Assembly (NCBI RefSeq): GCF_000006405.1
Contig: NW_003205107.1
Location: forward strand, 48,050-112,049
DNA length: 64,000 nucleotides
Direction: 5' to 3'
DNA from: Perkinsus marinus ATCC 50983
Taxonomy: Eukaryota; Perkinsozoa; Perkinsida; Perkinsidae
In this document: piece after piece, positions 1-10,693 of the stretch
Position numbering within the stretch: position 1 is the stretch's first letter
How the letters are laid out: each line of letters starts with the position of its first letter
The notes under the pieces: generated by a model
What the model saw: only the letters and a program-made list of their open reading frames with translations
Database searches by the model: none
What the model was told of the DNA's origin: nothing
Position numbers and translations under genes: made by a program

Positions 1-3000
1 AAGTCGGCCTTCTGTGGTGGCAATTCATCGAAGGCAACTTCGGGTATCAACGGTTCCGGCACCAAGACTCAAGAGAGGCTCGGTGTAAAGGATTCTAATG
101 AGCTCTTCGAGTTCGACTGTATGAAGGGTGGCTCCAAGAGCCCAGAGCTCATTAACACTATGGTTGAGCATTCTGGTCCTTCTGTTAACTGGCTTATGGA
201 TGTCTTCGGTCTCGATCTTTCTCTTCTATCTCGTCTGGGCGGTCACTCTGTAGAGCGTACTCATCGTGGTAAGGAGCGTTTCCCTGGTATGACCATTACG
301 TATGCTGAGATGCAGATGGCTGAGGCTATTGCCAAGGCACATCCAGATAAGTGCCAGATTATCAACAAGGCGAGAGCTACTGAGCTCGAAACTGATAATG
401 AAGGCAATGTTATCGGTGTCAAGTACGAGAAGGATGGTAAATCCTATGTTGTTGATGGCCCTGTTATCCTCGCAACTGGTGGATACGGTGCCGATTTCAC
501 TAAAGGTGGTCTCTTGGCTAAGTACCGTCCTGACTTGCTCAAGTTGTCTACTACTAACGGAGAGCATTGCACTGGTGATGGCATCAAGATGGGTGTTGCA
601 GCCAATGCTGATGTCGTTGATCTCGAGTGGGTACAGGTTCATCCTACCGGTCTCGTGAACCCCAAGGACCCTGATAGTAAGGTCAAGTTCTTGGCTGCTG
701 AGGCTCTTCGTGGTGTTGGTGGGATCTTGCTCGATGCTGATGGTCATCGATTCTCGAATGAGCTCGGCCGTCGTGATTATGTGTCTGACAGGATGTTCCA
801 CAACAAGGGTCCCTTCCGTTTGGTATTGAACACTGCTTCGGCCAACGAAATTCGCTGGCATGTTGAGCACTACAAGGGCCGTGGTGTCATGAAGGACTTC
901 GACAGTGCTTACGATCTCGCCAAGGAGATGGGCATTCCGGCTTCTACCTTGGAGCAGACCTTCAAGGATTACAAGGAGGTTGCCAGTAAGCAGGAGGCCA
1001 ACCCCGATGGTGGCGAGTATGATGCTTATCCGACCGGCAAGACCTTCGATAAGTTCGGCAAGAAGTTCTTCACGAACTACGACTTCAAGATGGACGATCA
1101 CTATAGCGTCGCCATTGTCACTCCTCTCGTTCACTACTGCATGGGTGGTCTCAAGATCGACACGGCCGGTCGCGTCATTAGCAAGGAGACGAAGAAGCCA
1201 ATTCGCGGTCTCTATGCTGCCGGTGAAGTTATGGGAGGTGTCCATGGCAACAACCGTTTGGGTGGTAACTCGCTTCTCGATTGTGTTGTCTTCGGTCGCT
1301 TGACTGCTGACGATGCTTGTGAGGGTCTCCTTGGTCTCAAGAAGAGCGTCTCTCTGCCTGCTCTTGCTAAGGCACCTGCTAGCGTACCCAAGAAGGTTGC
1401 TCACGCTAAGGTTACTGCGGCTCCTGCTGCTCCTGTTGTACACGGTTACACTAAGGAGGAAGTCGCTAAGCACACCACTGAAAGTGATTGCTGGGTTATC
1501 ATCAATGGCCAGGTCTTGAATGTCACGAACTTCCTTCCAGAACATCCTGGTGGAAAACTTGCCATCATGACCTTTGCAGGCAAAGATGCTAGTAAGGAGT
1601 TCAACATGATCCATCCATCTGATGTCATTGAGAAGTATGCCCCGGATTGTGTCCTCGGTCCTGTTGTTGACAAGGCTACTGCTGCTGCTACTCCTGTTGC
1701 TCCGACTGCTCCTGCTGCTGTGACGGTCACTCCGACAAATTCTGCTGCCGCTGGTAAGTCGTATACTATGGAAGAGATCTCGAAGCACAATTCCCGTGAA
1801 TCCTGCTGGGTTGTGATCGACGGTGAGGTCTTGGATGTTACGGGTTTCTTGCCTGATCATCCTGGTGGAGACATCTCTATTCTCAACTATGGTGGTAAGG
1901 ATGCTACTGAGCCCTTCCACGATATTCATCCTGCTGGTATCATCCAGAAGTACTGCCCTGATGCTGTCATCGGTGTCGTTGGAACCGGCTCAGCTGCTCC
2001 CTCAACTGTGTCTACGGCTCCTGCTTCTGCTGCTGCATCTGCTCCAGCTCCCGCTGTCTCTGGGTACACTAAGGAAGAAGTGGCTAAGCATACCACCGAG
2101 AGTGATTGCTGGGTCATCATTAATGGCCAGGTTTTGAACGTCACGAACTTCCTCCCTGAACACCCCGGTGGAAAACTCGCTATTATGACTTTCGCGGGTA
2201 AGGATGCTACTAAGGAGTTCAACATGATCCATCCGGCTGATGTTGTTGAGAAGTACGCCTCTGAGTGTGTTCTTGGTCCCGTTGTTGAGGCCAATTCTGC
2301 ACCTGCTGTAGCAGCTACGAGTGCACCTGCTCCGGCTGCTCCTACTGTAGTGACGACCACTCCGACAACGTCTGGTGCCGCTGGCAAGTCTTACACTATG
2401 GACGAGATCTCGAAGCATAACTCTCGCGAGTCCTGCTGGGTTGTGATTGATGGTGAGGTCTTGGATGTTACGGATTTCTTGCCTGATCATCCTGGTGGAG
2501 ATATCTCTATTCTCAACTTCGGTGGCAGAGATGCTACTGGGCCTTTCCACGACATTCATCCTGCTGGTATCATCCAGAAGTATTGTCCCGACGCTGTCAT
2601 CGGTGTCGTTGGAACAGGCTCGGCCGCCCCCTCGACTGCTTCTACGGCTCCCGCTTCTGCTGCTGCATCTGCTCCAGCTCCTGCTGTCTCTGGGTACACT
2701 AAGGAAGAAGTGGCTAAGCATACCACCGAGAGTGATTGCTGGGTCATCATTAATGGCCAGGTCTTGAACGTCACGAACTTCCTCCCTGAGCATCCTGGTG
2801 GAAAGCTTGCCATCATGACTTTCGCCGGTAAAGATGCTACTAAGGAGTTTAACATGATCCATCCGCCTGATGTTATTGAGAAGTATGCTTCTGAATGTGT
2901 TCTCGGTCCAGTTATTGAGGGCAAGTCTGCTCCTGCTCCTGTTGCATCGACACCTGCCCCTGTTGCTTCAACCCCCGCCCCTGCTCCCGTTGCATCGAAG

Positions 3001-4251
3001 CCTGCTCCTGCTACAAGCACTGCCGCTTCCACACCTGCGCCTACTCCTGTGGCTCCCGTTGTTGCAACTCCTGCTGCTGTGAGCGGTATCACAATGGACG
3101 AAGTCGCCAAACATACGACTGAGGATGATTGCTGGGTTGTCATCAATGGTGAGGTATTGGATGTCACAGACTTCCTTCCCAAGCATCCTGGTGGAAAGAT
3201 GGCCATTCTTACATTTGCTGGTAAGGATGCATCCAAGGAGTTCAACATGATCCATCCGGCTGGTGTGATTGAGAAGTATGCTCCCGACGCTACTTTGGGA
3301 CCACTTGTTGAGAAGGCTGCCGGTCCTGCAGCTGCTGGTGGCGACTTGTCCCAGCCTCTTCTTGCTGACCAGTTTGAGTCCAAGGCTCTCACTGAACAGT
3401 GGTGGGGTGAGGATCGTAACAAGTCGGACATGTTCGGGCCACTCGGACCATCCATCAGCTCCTACGCCATCTCTCTCTGCTACCTGATTTGGATGTTCGT
3501 CATTGACACTCTCAAGACTATCTTCAGTGTCAAGAATTACAAGGTCCTGTCTGATAAGTCTGGGTTACAGCGTTCAGCTATTTTCATGATGGTCTTCGTC
3601 ACTATTCATGCTCTCGGTAACATCAACCTGTTGGTTGGTGATAGGAATTTCGAGGGTTATGCTTATCTCTTGAACCATCCTTGTCCTTGGAGTACACTAT
3701 TCCTCCCTGTTGAGATTTATCTCTTGCTCGCCGGAATTCTTCATGTCGTTGTGGCTACTGTCCGTACCTTCAAGTTCAAATCTATGAATTCGTCGTTCCG
3801 CGACTTGGAGATGTTCATCACTGGTTGCATTCTACTCATCTTCCTCATTGTGCATCTTATCCAGTTCCGTTTCGTTTCGGAGGCCTCGGCACCTAAGTAC
3901 TGGATGCGTGATAACTGGTTCCCCTGTGCCGATGATGATACCAGTTGTCCGATCATTCACTTCAAGGATCTCTACAAAATGGCATTCCAGATCTTTGAGA
4001 GCTTCGGTTGGGTGTGCTTCTATATCGTTGGTGTTATTGCTTTCTTCATTCATATGAAGAGTGGTCTCAGTCGTGTCATCATGACGAACGACAATATCCC
4101 GAGGAAGTACAAGAGCACTACCCAGTTCTGGGGATCAGTTATGTCCTGGGTGCTTTTCCTTCTATACCTTACATATCCTCTCTTCGCCTACTTCAACCCT
4201 GTCAAGGACTGGGCTGCGTATGATGCGAAGCAGATTCGTCCACAGGCTTAG
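1..4251 (+). CDS. Fumarate reductase flavoprotein - six cytochrome b5 - di-heme cytochrome b fusion (5' partial)
   Basis: The open frame runs from base 1 to the TAG at 4249-4251 with no visible intron; the true start lies upstream. Residues are numbered from base 1 (1416 visible). Residues 1-470 are a soluble fumarate reductase/Osm1-type flavoprotein: GGNSSKATSGING near the start, the substrate-loop region ALRGVGG...RFSNELGRRDYV, HYCMGGL, and the C-terminal FAD segment AAGEVMGGVHGNNRLGGNSL. Residues about 480-1105 hold six cytochrome b5 domains, each with HPGG and a second heme ligand in FNMIHP or FHDIHP, joined by Pro/Ala linkers. Residues about 1150-1400 hold six hydrophobic segments; five resemble type-B SdhC/FrdC, with histidines at 1203, 1248, 1285 and 1351 (IHALGN, LHVVVA, VHLIQF, FIHMKSG) suited to two b hemes. 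Inferred role: membrane quinol to heme b to b5 to FAD to fumarate. No iron-sulfur domain is present. Domain identities are firm; the electron route is inference. Confidence 0.93.
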   Translation, partial: KSAFCGGNSSKATSGINGSGTKTQERLGVKDSNELFEFDCMKGGSKSPELINTMVEHSGPSVNWLMDVFGLDLSLLSRLGGHSVERTHRGKERFPGMTITYAEMQMAEAIAKAHPDKCQIINKARATELETDNEGNVIGVKYEKDGKSYVVDGPVILATGGYGADFTKGGLLAKYRPDLLKLSTTNGEHCTGDGIKMGVAANADVVDLEWVQVHPTGLVNPKDPDSKVKFLAAEALRGVGGILLDADGHRFSNELGRRDYVSDRMFHNKGPFRLVLNTASANEIRWHVEHYKGRGVMKDFDSAYDLAKEMGIPASTLEQTFKDYKEVASKQEANPDGGEYDAYPTGKTFDKFGKKFFTNYDFKMDDHYSVAIVTPLVHYCMGGLKIDTAGRVISKETKKPIRGLYAAGEVMGGVHGNNRLGGNSLLDCVVFGRLTADDACEGLLGLKKSVSLPALAKAPASVPKKVAHAKVTAAPAAPVVHGYTKEEVAKHTTESDCWVIINGQVLNVTNFLPEHPGGKLAIMTFAGKDASKEFNMIHPSDVIEKYAPDCVLGPVVDKATAAATPVAPTAPAAVTVTPTNSAAAGKSYTMEEISKHNSRESCWVVIDGEVLDVTGFLPDHPGGDISILNYGGKDATEPFHDIHPAGIIQKYCPDAVIGVVGTGSAAPSTVSTAPASAAASAPAPAVSGYTKEEVAKHTTESDCWVIINGQVLNVTNFLPEHPGGKLAIMTFAGKDATKEFNMIHPADVVEKYASECVLGPVVEANSAPAVAATSAPAPAAPTVVTTTPTTSGAAGKSYTMDEISKHNSRESCWVVIDGEVLDVTDFLPDHPGGDISILNFGGRDATGPFHDIHPAGIIQKYCPDAVIGVVGTGSAAPSTASTAPASAAASAPAPAVSGYTKEEVAKHTTESDCWVIINGQVLNVTNFLPEHPGGKLAIMTFAGKDATKEFNMIHPPDVIEKYASECVLGPVIEGKSAPAPVASTPAPVASTPAPAPVASKPAPATSTAASTPAPTPVAPVVATPAAVSGITMDEVAKHTTEDDCWVVINGEVLDVTDFLPKHPGGKMAILTFAGKDASKEFNMIHPAGVIEKYAPDATLGPLVEKAAGPAAAGGDLSQPLLADQFESKALTEQWWGEDRNKSDMFGPLGPSISSYAISLCYLIWMFVIDTLKTIFSVKNYKVLSDKSGLQRSAIFMMVFVTIHALGNINLLVGDRNFEGYAYLLNHPCPWSTLFLPVEIYLLLAGILHVVVATVRTFKFKSMNSSFRDLEMFITGCILLIFLIVHLIQFRFVSEASAPKYWMRDNWFPCADDDTSCPIIHFKDLYKMAFQIFESFGWVCFYIVGVIAFFIHMKSGLSRVIMTNDNIPRKYKSTTQFWGSVMSWVLFLLYLTYPLFAYFNPVKDWAAYDAKQIRPQA
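1438..3320 (+). repeat. Six tandem cytochrome b5 coding repeats, pattern A-B-A-B-A-C
   Basis: Two alternating domain types are visible. Type A begins GYTKEEVAKHTTESDCWVI (starts near 1444, 2062 and 2692); type B begins KSYTM(E/D)EISKHNSRESCW (near 1756 and 2386); the last domain begins GITMDEVAKHTTEDDCW (near 3088). A-to-A distances are 618 and 630 bp, so an A+B unit of about 620-630 bp was duplicated in tandem. The copies are nearly identical in protein and largely in DNA, pointing to recent duplication or ongoing homogenisation. The final linker is rich in APVASTPAP-type repeats. Confidence 0.95.
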
Positions 4252-4353
4252 ATAGACTGTTAACTCATTCTGACCGTCAGGTCGTTTATTTGTTCAACTA
4301 GTTAAAATATTGTCCATAGAATCATGTTAATGTTGTGCTGGGGTCGCTAGGTT

Positions 4354-4631
4354 AGTGTTGGAAAATATGCAGATGGACAACTATATTGTGGAAAATTGCC
4401 ACTGGCAGGCTTTCCATATTGTCATGGACAATAAGGAAATTCCGGGGAATTTTAGAAATTGTACCATATGTTAATTAAATACAATTAATACCCATGGTAC
4501 ATAAAAATTGCATAAATTTTGTAATTTTTGAATATATCACAAATATACTCGGGTTTGTACACGAACTCCTACAATTAGTGAAGGAACTCTTGAACTCAGC
4601 TGAGGAGAGTGAACATATATTCCAACACTGC
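4354..4631 (+). mobile_element. MITE-like repeat, copy A (longest copy)
   Basis: Begins agtgttggaaaatatgcag and ends gaacatatattccaacactg, giving terminal inverted repeats of about 15 bp; 278 bp in all and without coding capacity. Related copies occur at 21139-21218, 22541-22682, 23544-23714, 38357-38483, 57845-58013 and 59779-59926. Shared internal blocks are a tgtgttggtgataatat-like block and a ctcagctgaggaa-like block. It sits about 100 bp downstream of the fumarate reductase stop. Apart from this element nothing is recognisable between 4252 and 4832. Confidence 0.65.
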
Positions 4632-4832
4632 TAAAGGCTTATGTATTCTCTATAATTACGTAGTGTAGTGTACAGCTTTCTAAAAGCGATCGTCATCGTG
4701 ATTATTGAGCTTGTGAGAGCTCAACTGAGATGTGAAGGCTTTGTCCGTTTCGATCTCAAGAGAGTCACCATTCCACGCAACATGACAAGGGTCACATATC
4801 AAATCATTCATAACATGTATATTCATACTGAC

Positions 4833-5280
4833 TCATTTACTCTCTGGCGTTTTGAGCGCCTCGAGTTGTGCCACGAGATCATCCACCTGGGTGAAAAACC
4901 TAACTCCTCAACACCAAGTCTGTCAGCACTTGTTGCTGGAGATTTGCATTCTTCATCTTGAGTTCCTCATTCTCAGCTCGGAGCTCGTCAACATCCAGCC
5001 CCGCAGGAGTACCAAGGTATTTTTTAATGTAATCGATACCATCGATCGGTCTGACGAAACGACAAGCAGGGTATTTTCCATCTAGTCCATACCATCCGCC
5101 TGTCAAAGCCGTACAAATCAACAAGCGAGGCGTGATCATCGACATGAGCAGAGCTTAGGCTCACCTATCGGGCTCCTCATATAGGCCGACCAGAACGCGA
5201 GTGAGCTGGTTGATAACACCTGTTTTCTCCAAATACTTACGGAATTCGTCCTTCTGTGAATCAGCCGTGCCAAGACTCAT
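4833..5280 (-). CDS. MYCBP (AMY-1) family small coiled-coil protein
   Basis: Three exons: 5280-5165, 5050-4930 and 4886-4833, with GT-AG introns of 114 and 43 nt; predicted 96 aa (human MYCBP is 103). Exon 1 encodes FRKYLEKTGVINQLTRVLVG followed by LYEEPDR, and exon 2 begins PIDGIDYIKKYLG: the core of the c-Myc-binding protein family, ending in a leucine/charged coiled coil (LRAENEELKMKNANLQQQV) that continues in exon 3. If the last intron is retained the protein ends earlier at a TAG at 4900; the spliced form continues the heptad pattern, so I prefer it. In protists this family is linked to the axoneme and A-kinase anchoring (family knowledge); the role here is not shown. The CW-domain gene lies 88 bp upstream on the same strand. 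Confidence 0.85.
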
Positions 5281-5368
5281 ATTCAATGCAAACAGTGTTA
5301 CTACTAAGCCGTATGTGAACATAGCTTCAATTGACAAACTCGACGTCCAGCATACTATGATAACGCTC

Positions 5369-6348
5369 TCACGTAAATGGTTTCCCTCGACTTCTCAGTT
5401 GGCATCTTTTCCTGGCAGCTTCCAATCGGGCCTCACTTGCTCGTGCCATCCTTCGAGCTTGGACTTGTCTCTCATACATAGATATCGGCGCCGGGCATTC
5501 ACGTGCAACATGAGGTGGGAGATATCTCTGATCGCCAACAAAAATACTCTTTCTCATGAACAACTCGTACTACCTGAGCTGCAGCGTGCAGTGAGTTCGC
5601 TCGAGCCTGTGACTCTTCTTTTCGAGGAACCTTCCTGGGTGGTACTGCCCAGCTAGGAGCGGCCTCGGGCTCCTCTCGCGGAGTTCGTCGGAATAGTTCA
5701 AGCAGTTGCGGCCAGTCGACCTGGCAAGAGCATGGTCACACTTCTCGTTTGAATCTTGATGTACATAGTTAGCGCTGAGATCCTGCAGTTGTTGATCAGA
5801 GAGTTTGCGCAACATGTCTCGGGCTCGGTCGTATTCAGCCGTGTATATCTTCCTAGCCGCAACAGGGCCACTCTGCGAAACCTCCTGAGTACCACTATCA
5901 CTATCAGCTCAAAGCGACCTAAAGAACCTACTCTCGACGAGGTTACCGGACCTGCTACCGTGTCGGCCCTCGGAGCGCTACTCGTGACGGTGAGTGGACT
6001 TGGTGAGCCTCCTGCCCCCCGTGAATCCGGCGTATAGGCCATGTCCATCGACTCGGGTTCAGCTGGGATGTCGCAACTGTTGTACTTCGGATTGGGATTC
6101 AAGGAGCAGTACCTGGGGCACCAGTCTCAAGAGCGCGCACAGGAGCTTTCTTACCATCGCTGCGGTAGATGTTCGGTATTAGAGATCCTCCGCCACTTTT
6201 TGCACTCGTCGCACTGAACCCATGTGAGAATCTCCCGGGCAATAGCCGCGCTACCCTCGGGAGTGGCGAGGCTCACAGGAGGACCATCAGGACTAGGAGT
6301 CGACCGCCGTCCCGAGCGAGTTGACCGGGACTCCGACGCTGCAGACAT
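5369..6348 (-). CDS. CW-type zinc-finger protein
   Basis: Five exons: 6348-6155, 6112-5932, 5884-5765, 5720-5574 and 5527-5369; introns of 42, 47, 44 and 46 nt, all GT-AG; predicted 266 aa. The CW finger spans residues 43-80: WVQCDECKKWRR, then across the first splice RW|YC and NPNPKYNSC. Likely zinc ligands are C46, C49, C67 and C78; W43 and W52 are the expected aromatic-pocket residues. CW modules read methylated histone H3K4 in other eukaryotes. The N-terminus is Ser/Arg-rich; the C-terminus is basic and helical (QVQARRMARASEARLEAARK), suggesting a chromatin or nucleic-acid contact (inference). Exon choice was guided by frame and intron length; the third intron could be placed differently, but then the following frame closes early. 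Confidence 0.8.
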
Positions 6349-7680
6349 AGGAGTTTAACTACCTGATGAATGGTGATTCCCATACAGTCCCTCAGACTAG
6401 TCTTCACCACATTTAAACACTTGAAAGCGACACCGGTGGGACGAACAACAACACATATCCATATTGGTACATCCAAAGAACCATGAATAGTAAACTGTAC
6501 ATGATGAAAAACGCTACGCCAAATTTCCGAGTTCAATAGCCCGGAAATCACAGAGGTAGAAGGCCAATAGAGATCGTTGGAGAGCCACCAAGACTGCTTG
6601 CAGACATAGGGGGCTCTCCTCAACACAGGAGGCTGGAGCATTCAGACAAGTCCGAATCCGCACCCGGGAGTAGCAATTTGCACACCTAAAACAATATTCA
6701 TCGCCATGAGAGATTCGGACAAACTAATTAGGCGTACCGCGTTAGGTCTGTGTGTAAGCTTGGCTGTAAGGGAGACTACGAAGATCGCTACTAACTCTGG
6801 ATGTTCACTCAACCACCTTGGTGAGGACACACGCGGTAGTGCTCAAACGCGCGACTAAGACTAGACAACCGATGTAGCGGTGAGCGGGACGATGCTCGAA
6901 GGAGATCGATTTGAAAGAAGGCCGCAACAGAGACCTCTTCACAGCGCCGTTCACGCCTTCGGCTGAGTCGACAGACCCGGAGCCCCACTCATCTAAGTAG
7001 TGACGACTGTTAGACATGGGGAGCAGTGGGCATTCCTCGCCACTGCATGCAACGTCTTAAGCCAGAGTAAGGACGTAAACCGCATAGACGACAACCACGG
7101 CGGTTGATACAATGGAAGAAAAGATAGCAAAGAATCTCTCGGGTCAATGGATCCACTGGGAGCACAATGGGTTGAGCTGAGCGGAGACTCGAATCGGATG
7201 CATACCGATCGAACCGGGCGTAACTGAGAGCATATCAAAACGCATAAAGGAAGCGCTGCCCGCCTGACATTGAGATCACTACGCTGATGGTAAACTCAGG
7301 ACGTGACTATTGATAAAAAGGAGGAATATATGACTGCTCTCAAAGCGACATCGTCAATTCTTGAGCATCTTGCTCATCTTGAACTTACTCAGCGGCCCAA
7401 TACCATCACTGAAGCGCGGTCTGCAAATCGATAGAGGATGTTCGCTTCTCACGAATGAAATACGATTCCAGAGTCAGTTTTGAAACTGGTGCTAAATAAG
7501 CAATGGTAACCAGTTCACAATGCATATCATTCAGGAGAATACTTGGCGAACAGCGTCGCTGTGCCGCGGGTTGAGTAAGGCGTCCCGGCTGAGGAAACTA
7601 ATTCCGCGGATAAGGACATCATTTTCCGGATATCGATTCTATCACATTCGAATTTGTAGGGATAGTGGGGGAATCTTTTG
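6349..7680. other. Intergenic region without recognisable gene
   Basis: Only short frames of low quality on both strands. It separates the CW gene (start 6348, reading left) from the minisatellite before the RMC1-like gene (reading right), so it must hold the promoter of the CW gene. No specific element was recognised. Confidence 0.5.
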
Positions 7681-8040
7681 CATGGTATACCCTCGGGCAT
7701 GAAGGCCCCGTTCGCTTTATATCCATCCGAATGGTATACAGTAGTGGTCAGGCATAGCGGCCCCATCCGCGAGATATCTTTCGGAATGACATAGTCCATG
7801 GGCATAGCGGCCCCATTCGCGAGATATCCTTCGGAATGACATAGTCCATGGGCATAGCGGCCCCATTCGCGAGATATCCTTCGGAATGACATAGTCCACG
7901 GGAATAGCGGCCCCATTTTACACATATCCTTCCGAATGGTGTAGTCTTCGGACATAGCGGCCCCGTTCGTCAAATAGTATTCTGCATGGTATCTTCCTCA
8001 GGCATAGCGACCCCATTCACCGAATAGAATATCCCCTTGA
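7681..8040. repeat. 50-bp tandem repeat upstream of the RMC1-like gene
   Basis: About seven units with exact 50-bp spacing: the core gcatagcggccccattcgc starts at about 7751, 7801, 7851, 7901, 7951 and 8001, with a diverged unit near 7695. Within units, gagatatccttcggaatgac and catagtcc follow. Central units are nearly identical and outer ones decayed, as expected of a minisatellite. It ends 86 bp before the ATG at 8126, so it could act as a repeated promoter element (inference). Confidence 0.9.
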
Positions 8041-8125
8041 GATCTACAACTTGCCTTAGATAGAGTTTCCTCCGTCCCTCTCTCTCCTTTTCATTACCCT
8101 TTACCTAGTGTAGTTTCCTACCAAT

Positions 8126-10693
8126 ATGGACCAGCCGGCACCACAAGTCGACCCTCCAGCAGACAGCTTGCCTATCGACCTACCGCTGGCCTTCAATGCC
8201 CACACCGAGTACGTGGAGGAGGAGGAGGAGACTGCTGGGACACTCTATTTGGACTATGGAGGGGATAGAATCGTACATGTGCCCAAAGGCAAGACAGGCT
8301 TCTTTCTTGTCACATTGGGTGAGAGTAATGATGGGCCGAGGTTTGTGACTATCCCAGAGGGAGCGCCGCTCGCTGAGCATGTTCCGGTGAGGGTATCCCC
8401 CTGTGGTAATTTCTTCGCTTATGCTACTGCGGGTCCGATTCCACAGCTGTTGATCGCAAGAATGGGCGCTCCCTCAGTGCGAGTCATTGAGATACCACTG
8501 GCCCCTGGTGTTAGAATTGACACCATTGTCGATGTCCTTTGGGTACGGCATGAAGAGGCTCACAGTTCAGCGTTGCAATCCGGAACTGCCTTGCCTATCG
8601 TATTGGACTCTTATATGCTGGTTGTGGTCTCTCATCATTCTCTAGATGTCCTTCGGCTCTCCTCGGCCCTCAAATTCGCCAAGCCACTCCGACGATTTCC
8701 TCTCTCTGGCAGCAGTAGCCGCTCCAACAACGATTCTAGGGCTCAAACGCCGGCCACAGTTCGTCACGTTTGGTATGAGCCTGATAGTGGTATTTGCGTG
8801 CTTTGCATCAACCAGAGGACTCTGCAACCGTTTGATCTCAAGCCACGTCTGAGAAACCCACAGCTGCCATCGGTCTCCCCGAAGTCAACTAAAGCCACCA
8901 TCGCTGTCAAGATGCCCAAATTCGATCTCTATCCCGCAGACGTGCACAACCCCAGTGATTGCGTAGATGAGGTATCCCTCCTTCGTATTGACTCAGTTGC
9001 AAGCACGACTTCTCGTAAGCTTGTTGCTGGTACGTACATCTGCCACGTTGATAGTGCGGCTGGCCGACTCTCATTGCGGAATCTGTCTGTGAGTGGTTTG
9101 GCCAGTCCCGAGCACGACGCGGTTATTCAGCTCCCGGCCCTATCCAGATCAACAGGACGAGGATTGCCACAATTAGCGGTGCATGTTGTCGATGGTCTAA
9201 TATGCGTCTCCCGATCTCCTGGAACCTCCGAGGCTGTATCACCAACGTGGTACATCTACGATATCTATATACGAGGTTCGGGCCGCTCTCTGCCCCTAGT
9301 GCCGCCATTCCGGTTGGATTACCCTGGCGCAATGCGTTCGCCAGACATCCTGCGATCATCACAAAACAAGTACGTCATACTGGCTGACGATAAACGTACT
9401 ATGGTCTATGGCTTAGAGCTCCAAACTAGCCCATTCGTCGCTGATTTGATGAGCTCAGCGTCATTGTCTATGTTGGAAATCGCCACAGTGTTGTTGAGAC
9501 GTCAAGGATGCCGCGACGAACTGTGTCAGACACTAAGGTACTTCCTGAGTGATAGAGACCCATCTCCAACTCTGGAGGAGCTTGCATATATTTTCGATGC
9601 CACGAATGCATCCTATCGAGAATGCATAGAGCGAACCCCTCTCCTCGGTGGCGAGAGCGGCGCTATGGTCAGCTTGGCTCGGCTACTCGAGTCCGCTGGC
9701 AGCCGCACTATACTCACTGAAGTAGATGCGGTCGATTGTATTTTCCATCCGGTTTTATGTTCGATCCTGCCAGATTGTCCTCGGCCTCCTCTGACTGCGG
9801 GTTCAACTGAACTCCTTCGCTATGGCCTGGAGTGTACTCCTGAGTCATCGTGTTTACAGAAACTGCGCAAACTGTTGTCACAAGTTTTGATATTCTGCCG
9901 CTCATTGTTGGCCTTGTCGGTGTATCCGCATAGACGGGTACAACTCTTCCTTTTCGATCTCTGCGTTGTGGCGCGTCAGCAGCATTGGTTGCAACAACTC
10001 CTGCACTACCACGTTCTCCTGGACTCTGCGGAGATCGTGGAGCGTCTGGACTTCATGTGGAGGTATGATATTGGTCAGAGTGATACGCGGAGTATCAGTT
10101 GGAGTCAACAGTGCATGATGGATATGGCCTGGAGATTGCTCAGCACACGGTCAGCTAGTCCGAAGCTGATTGAGCTCCTCACTGAGGCGCTGTTGGATGG
10201 CGGGGACCCAGTAGACGTTGTGGCGTTTTTGAGGCAGCAGACAGAACTAGGAGGATCCAACGTTCCCTTGATTGGGATATTAGAGAGGGCGGAAGAGCTT
10301 GTCGAGGAAGGGAAGGTAGTACTGTGTTTTATAGGCGCGTGATGATGGCCTGTTGCTGGTCGTTGAAGCTACATGTTTGCGAGCCTAGTCGTGCTTGGCG
10401 AACTCTTCTATACCCTGTGGTTGTCATCTAGTATATGGGAGACTCATGTGTCTAGTCCGCGTATAGGTCGTCGAATCGCTGATTCGCCCGGACTTGCGCC
10501 GCTTGTTGGTGATGGCGACCGATCTCCGTTCATTCCATCTCAGTACGATCCCCGTTTGGTCAAGTATCTGGTCGAGGATATCCGTCAGTGGCGGACAGAT
10601 GCTCTCCTCGCTACCCGCATGTCCCGTTTGCGTTTACAAACAACTTCTACCGCTCCAAGCCCTACCTCAGTTCTGGTAAGTCTCGCATTCTAG
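8126..10693 (+). CDS. RMC1/Mic1-like protein (MON1-CCZ1 Rab7 GEF subunit)
   Basis: Exon 8126-10323, intron 10324-10368 (45 nt, GT-AG), exon 10369-10693; about 840 aa. The N-terminal half resembles a beta-propeller. The C-terminal half matches the Mic1 domain: FLFDLCVVARQQHWLQQLLH then YHVLLDSAEI, then LLTEALLDGGDPVDVVAFLR. The splice joins EELVEEGKVVL to YMFASLVVLGELFYTLW, matching the human segment before FYTIFRFF; unspliced, the frame would stop at 10342. RMC1 binds MON1-CCZ1 and supports Rab7 activation at late endosomes (family knowledge). Assignment rests on residue patterns recalled from the family; similarity is low, so confidence is moderate. A donor-like gtaagt just before the 10693 stop means the last residues are uncertain. 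Confidence 0.7.

Noticed and set aside
226-1929. 567-aa minus-strand frame opposite the fumarate reductase gene
   Set aside because: Its composition (long Ser/Arg runs) is a shadow of the sense codon usage; the plus strand encodes clear conserved domains.
7681-8040. Possible CRISPR array
   Set aside because: 50-bp units are directly contiguous with no spacers, and no cas genes are present.
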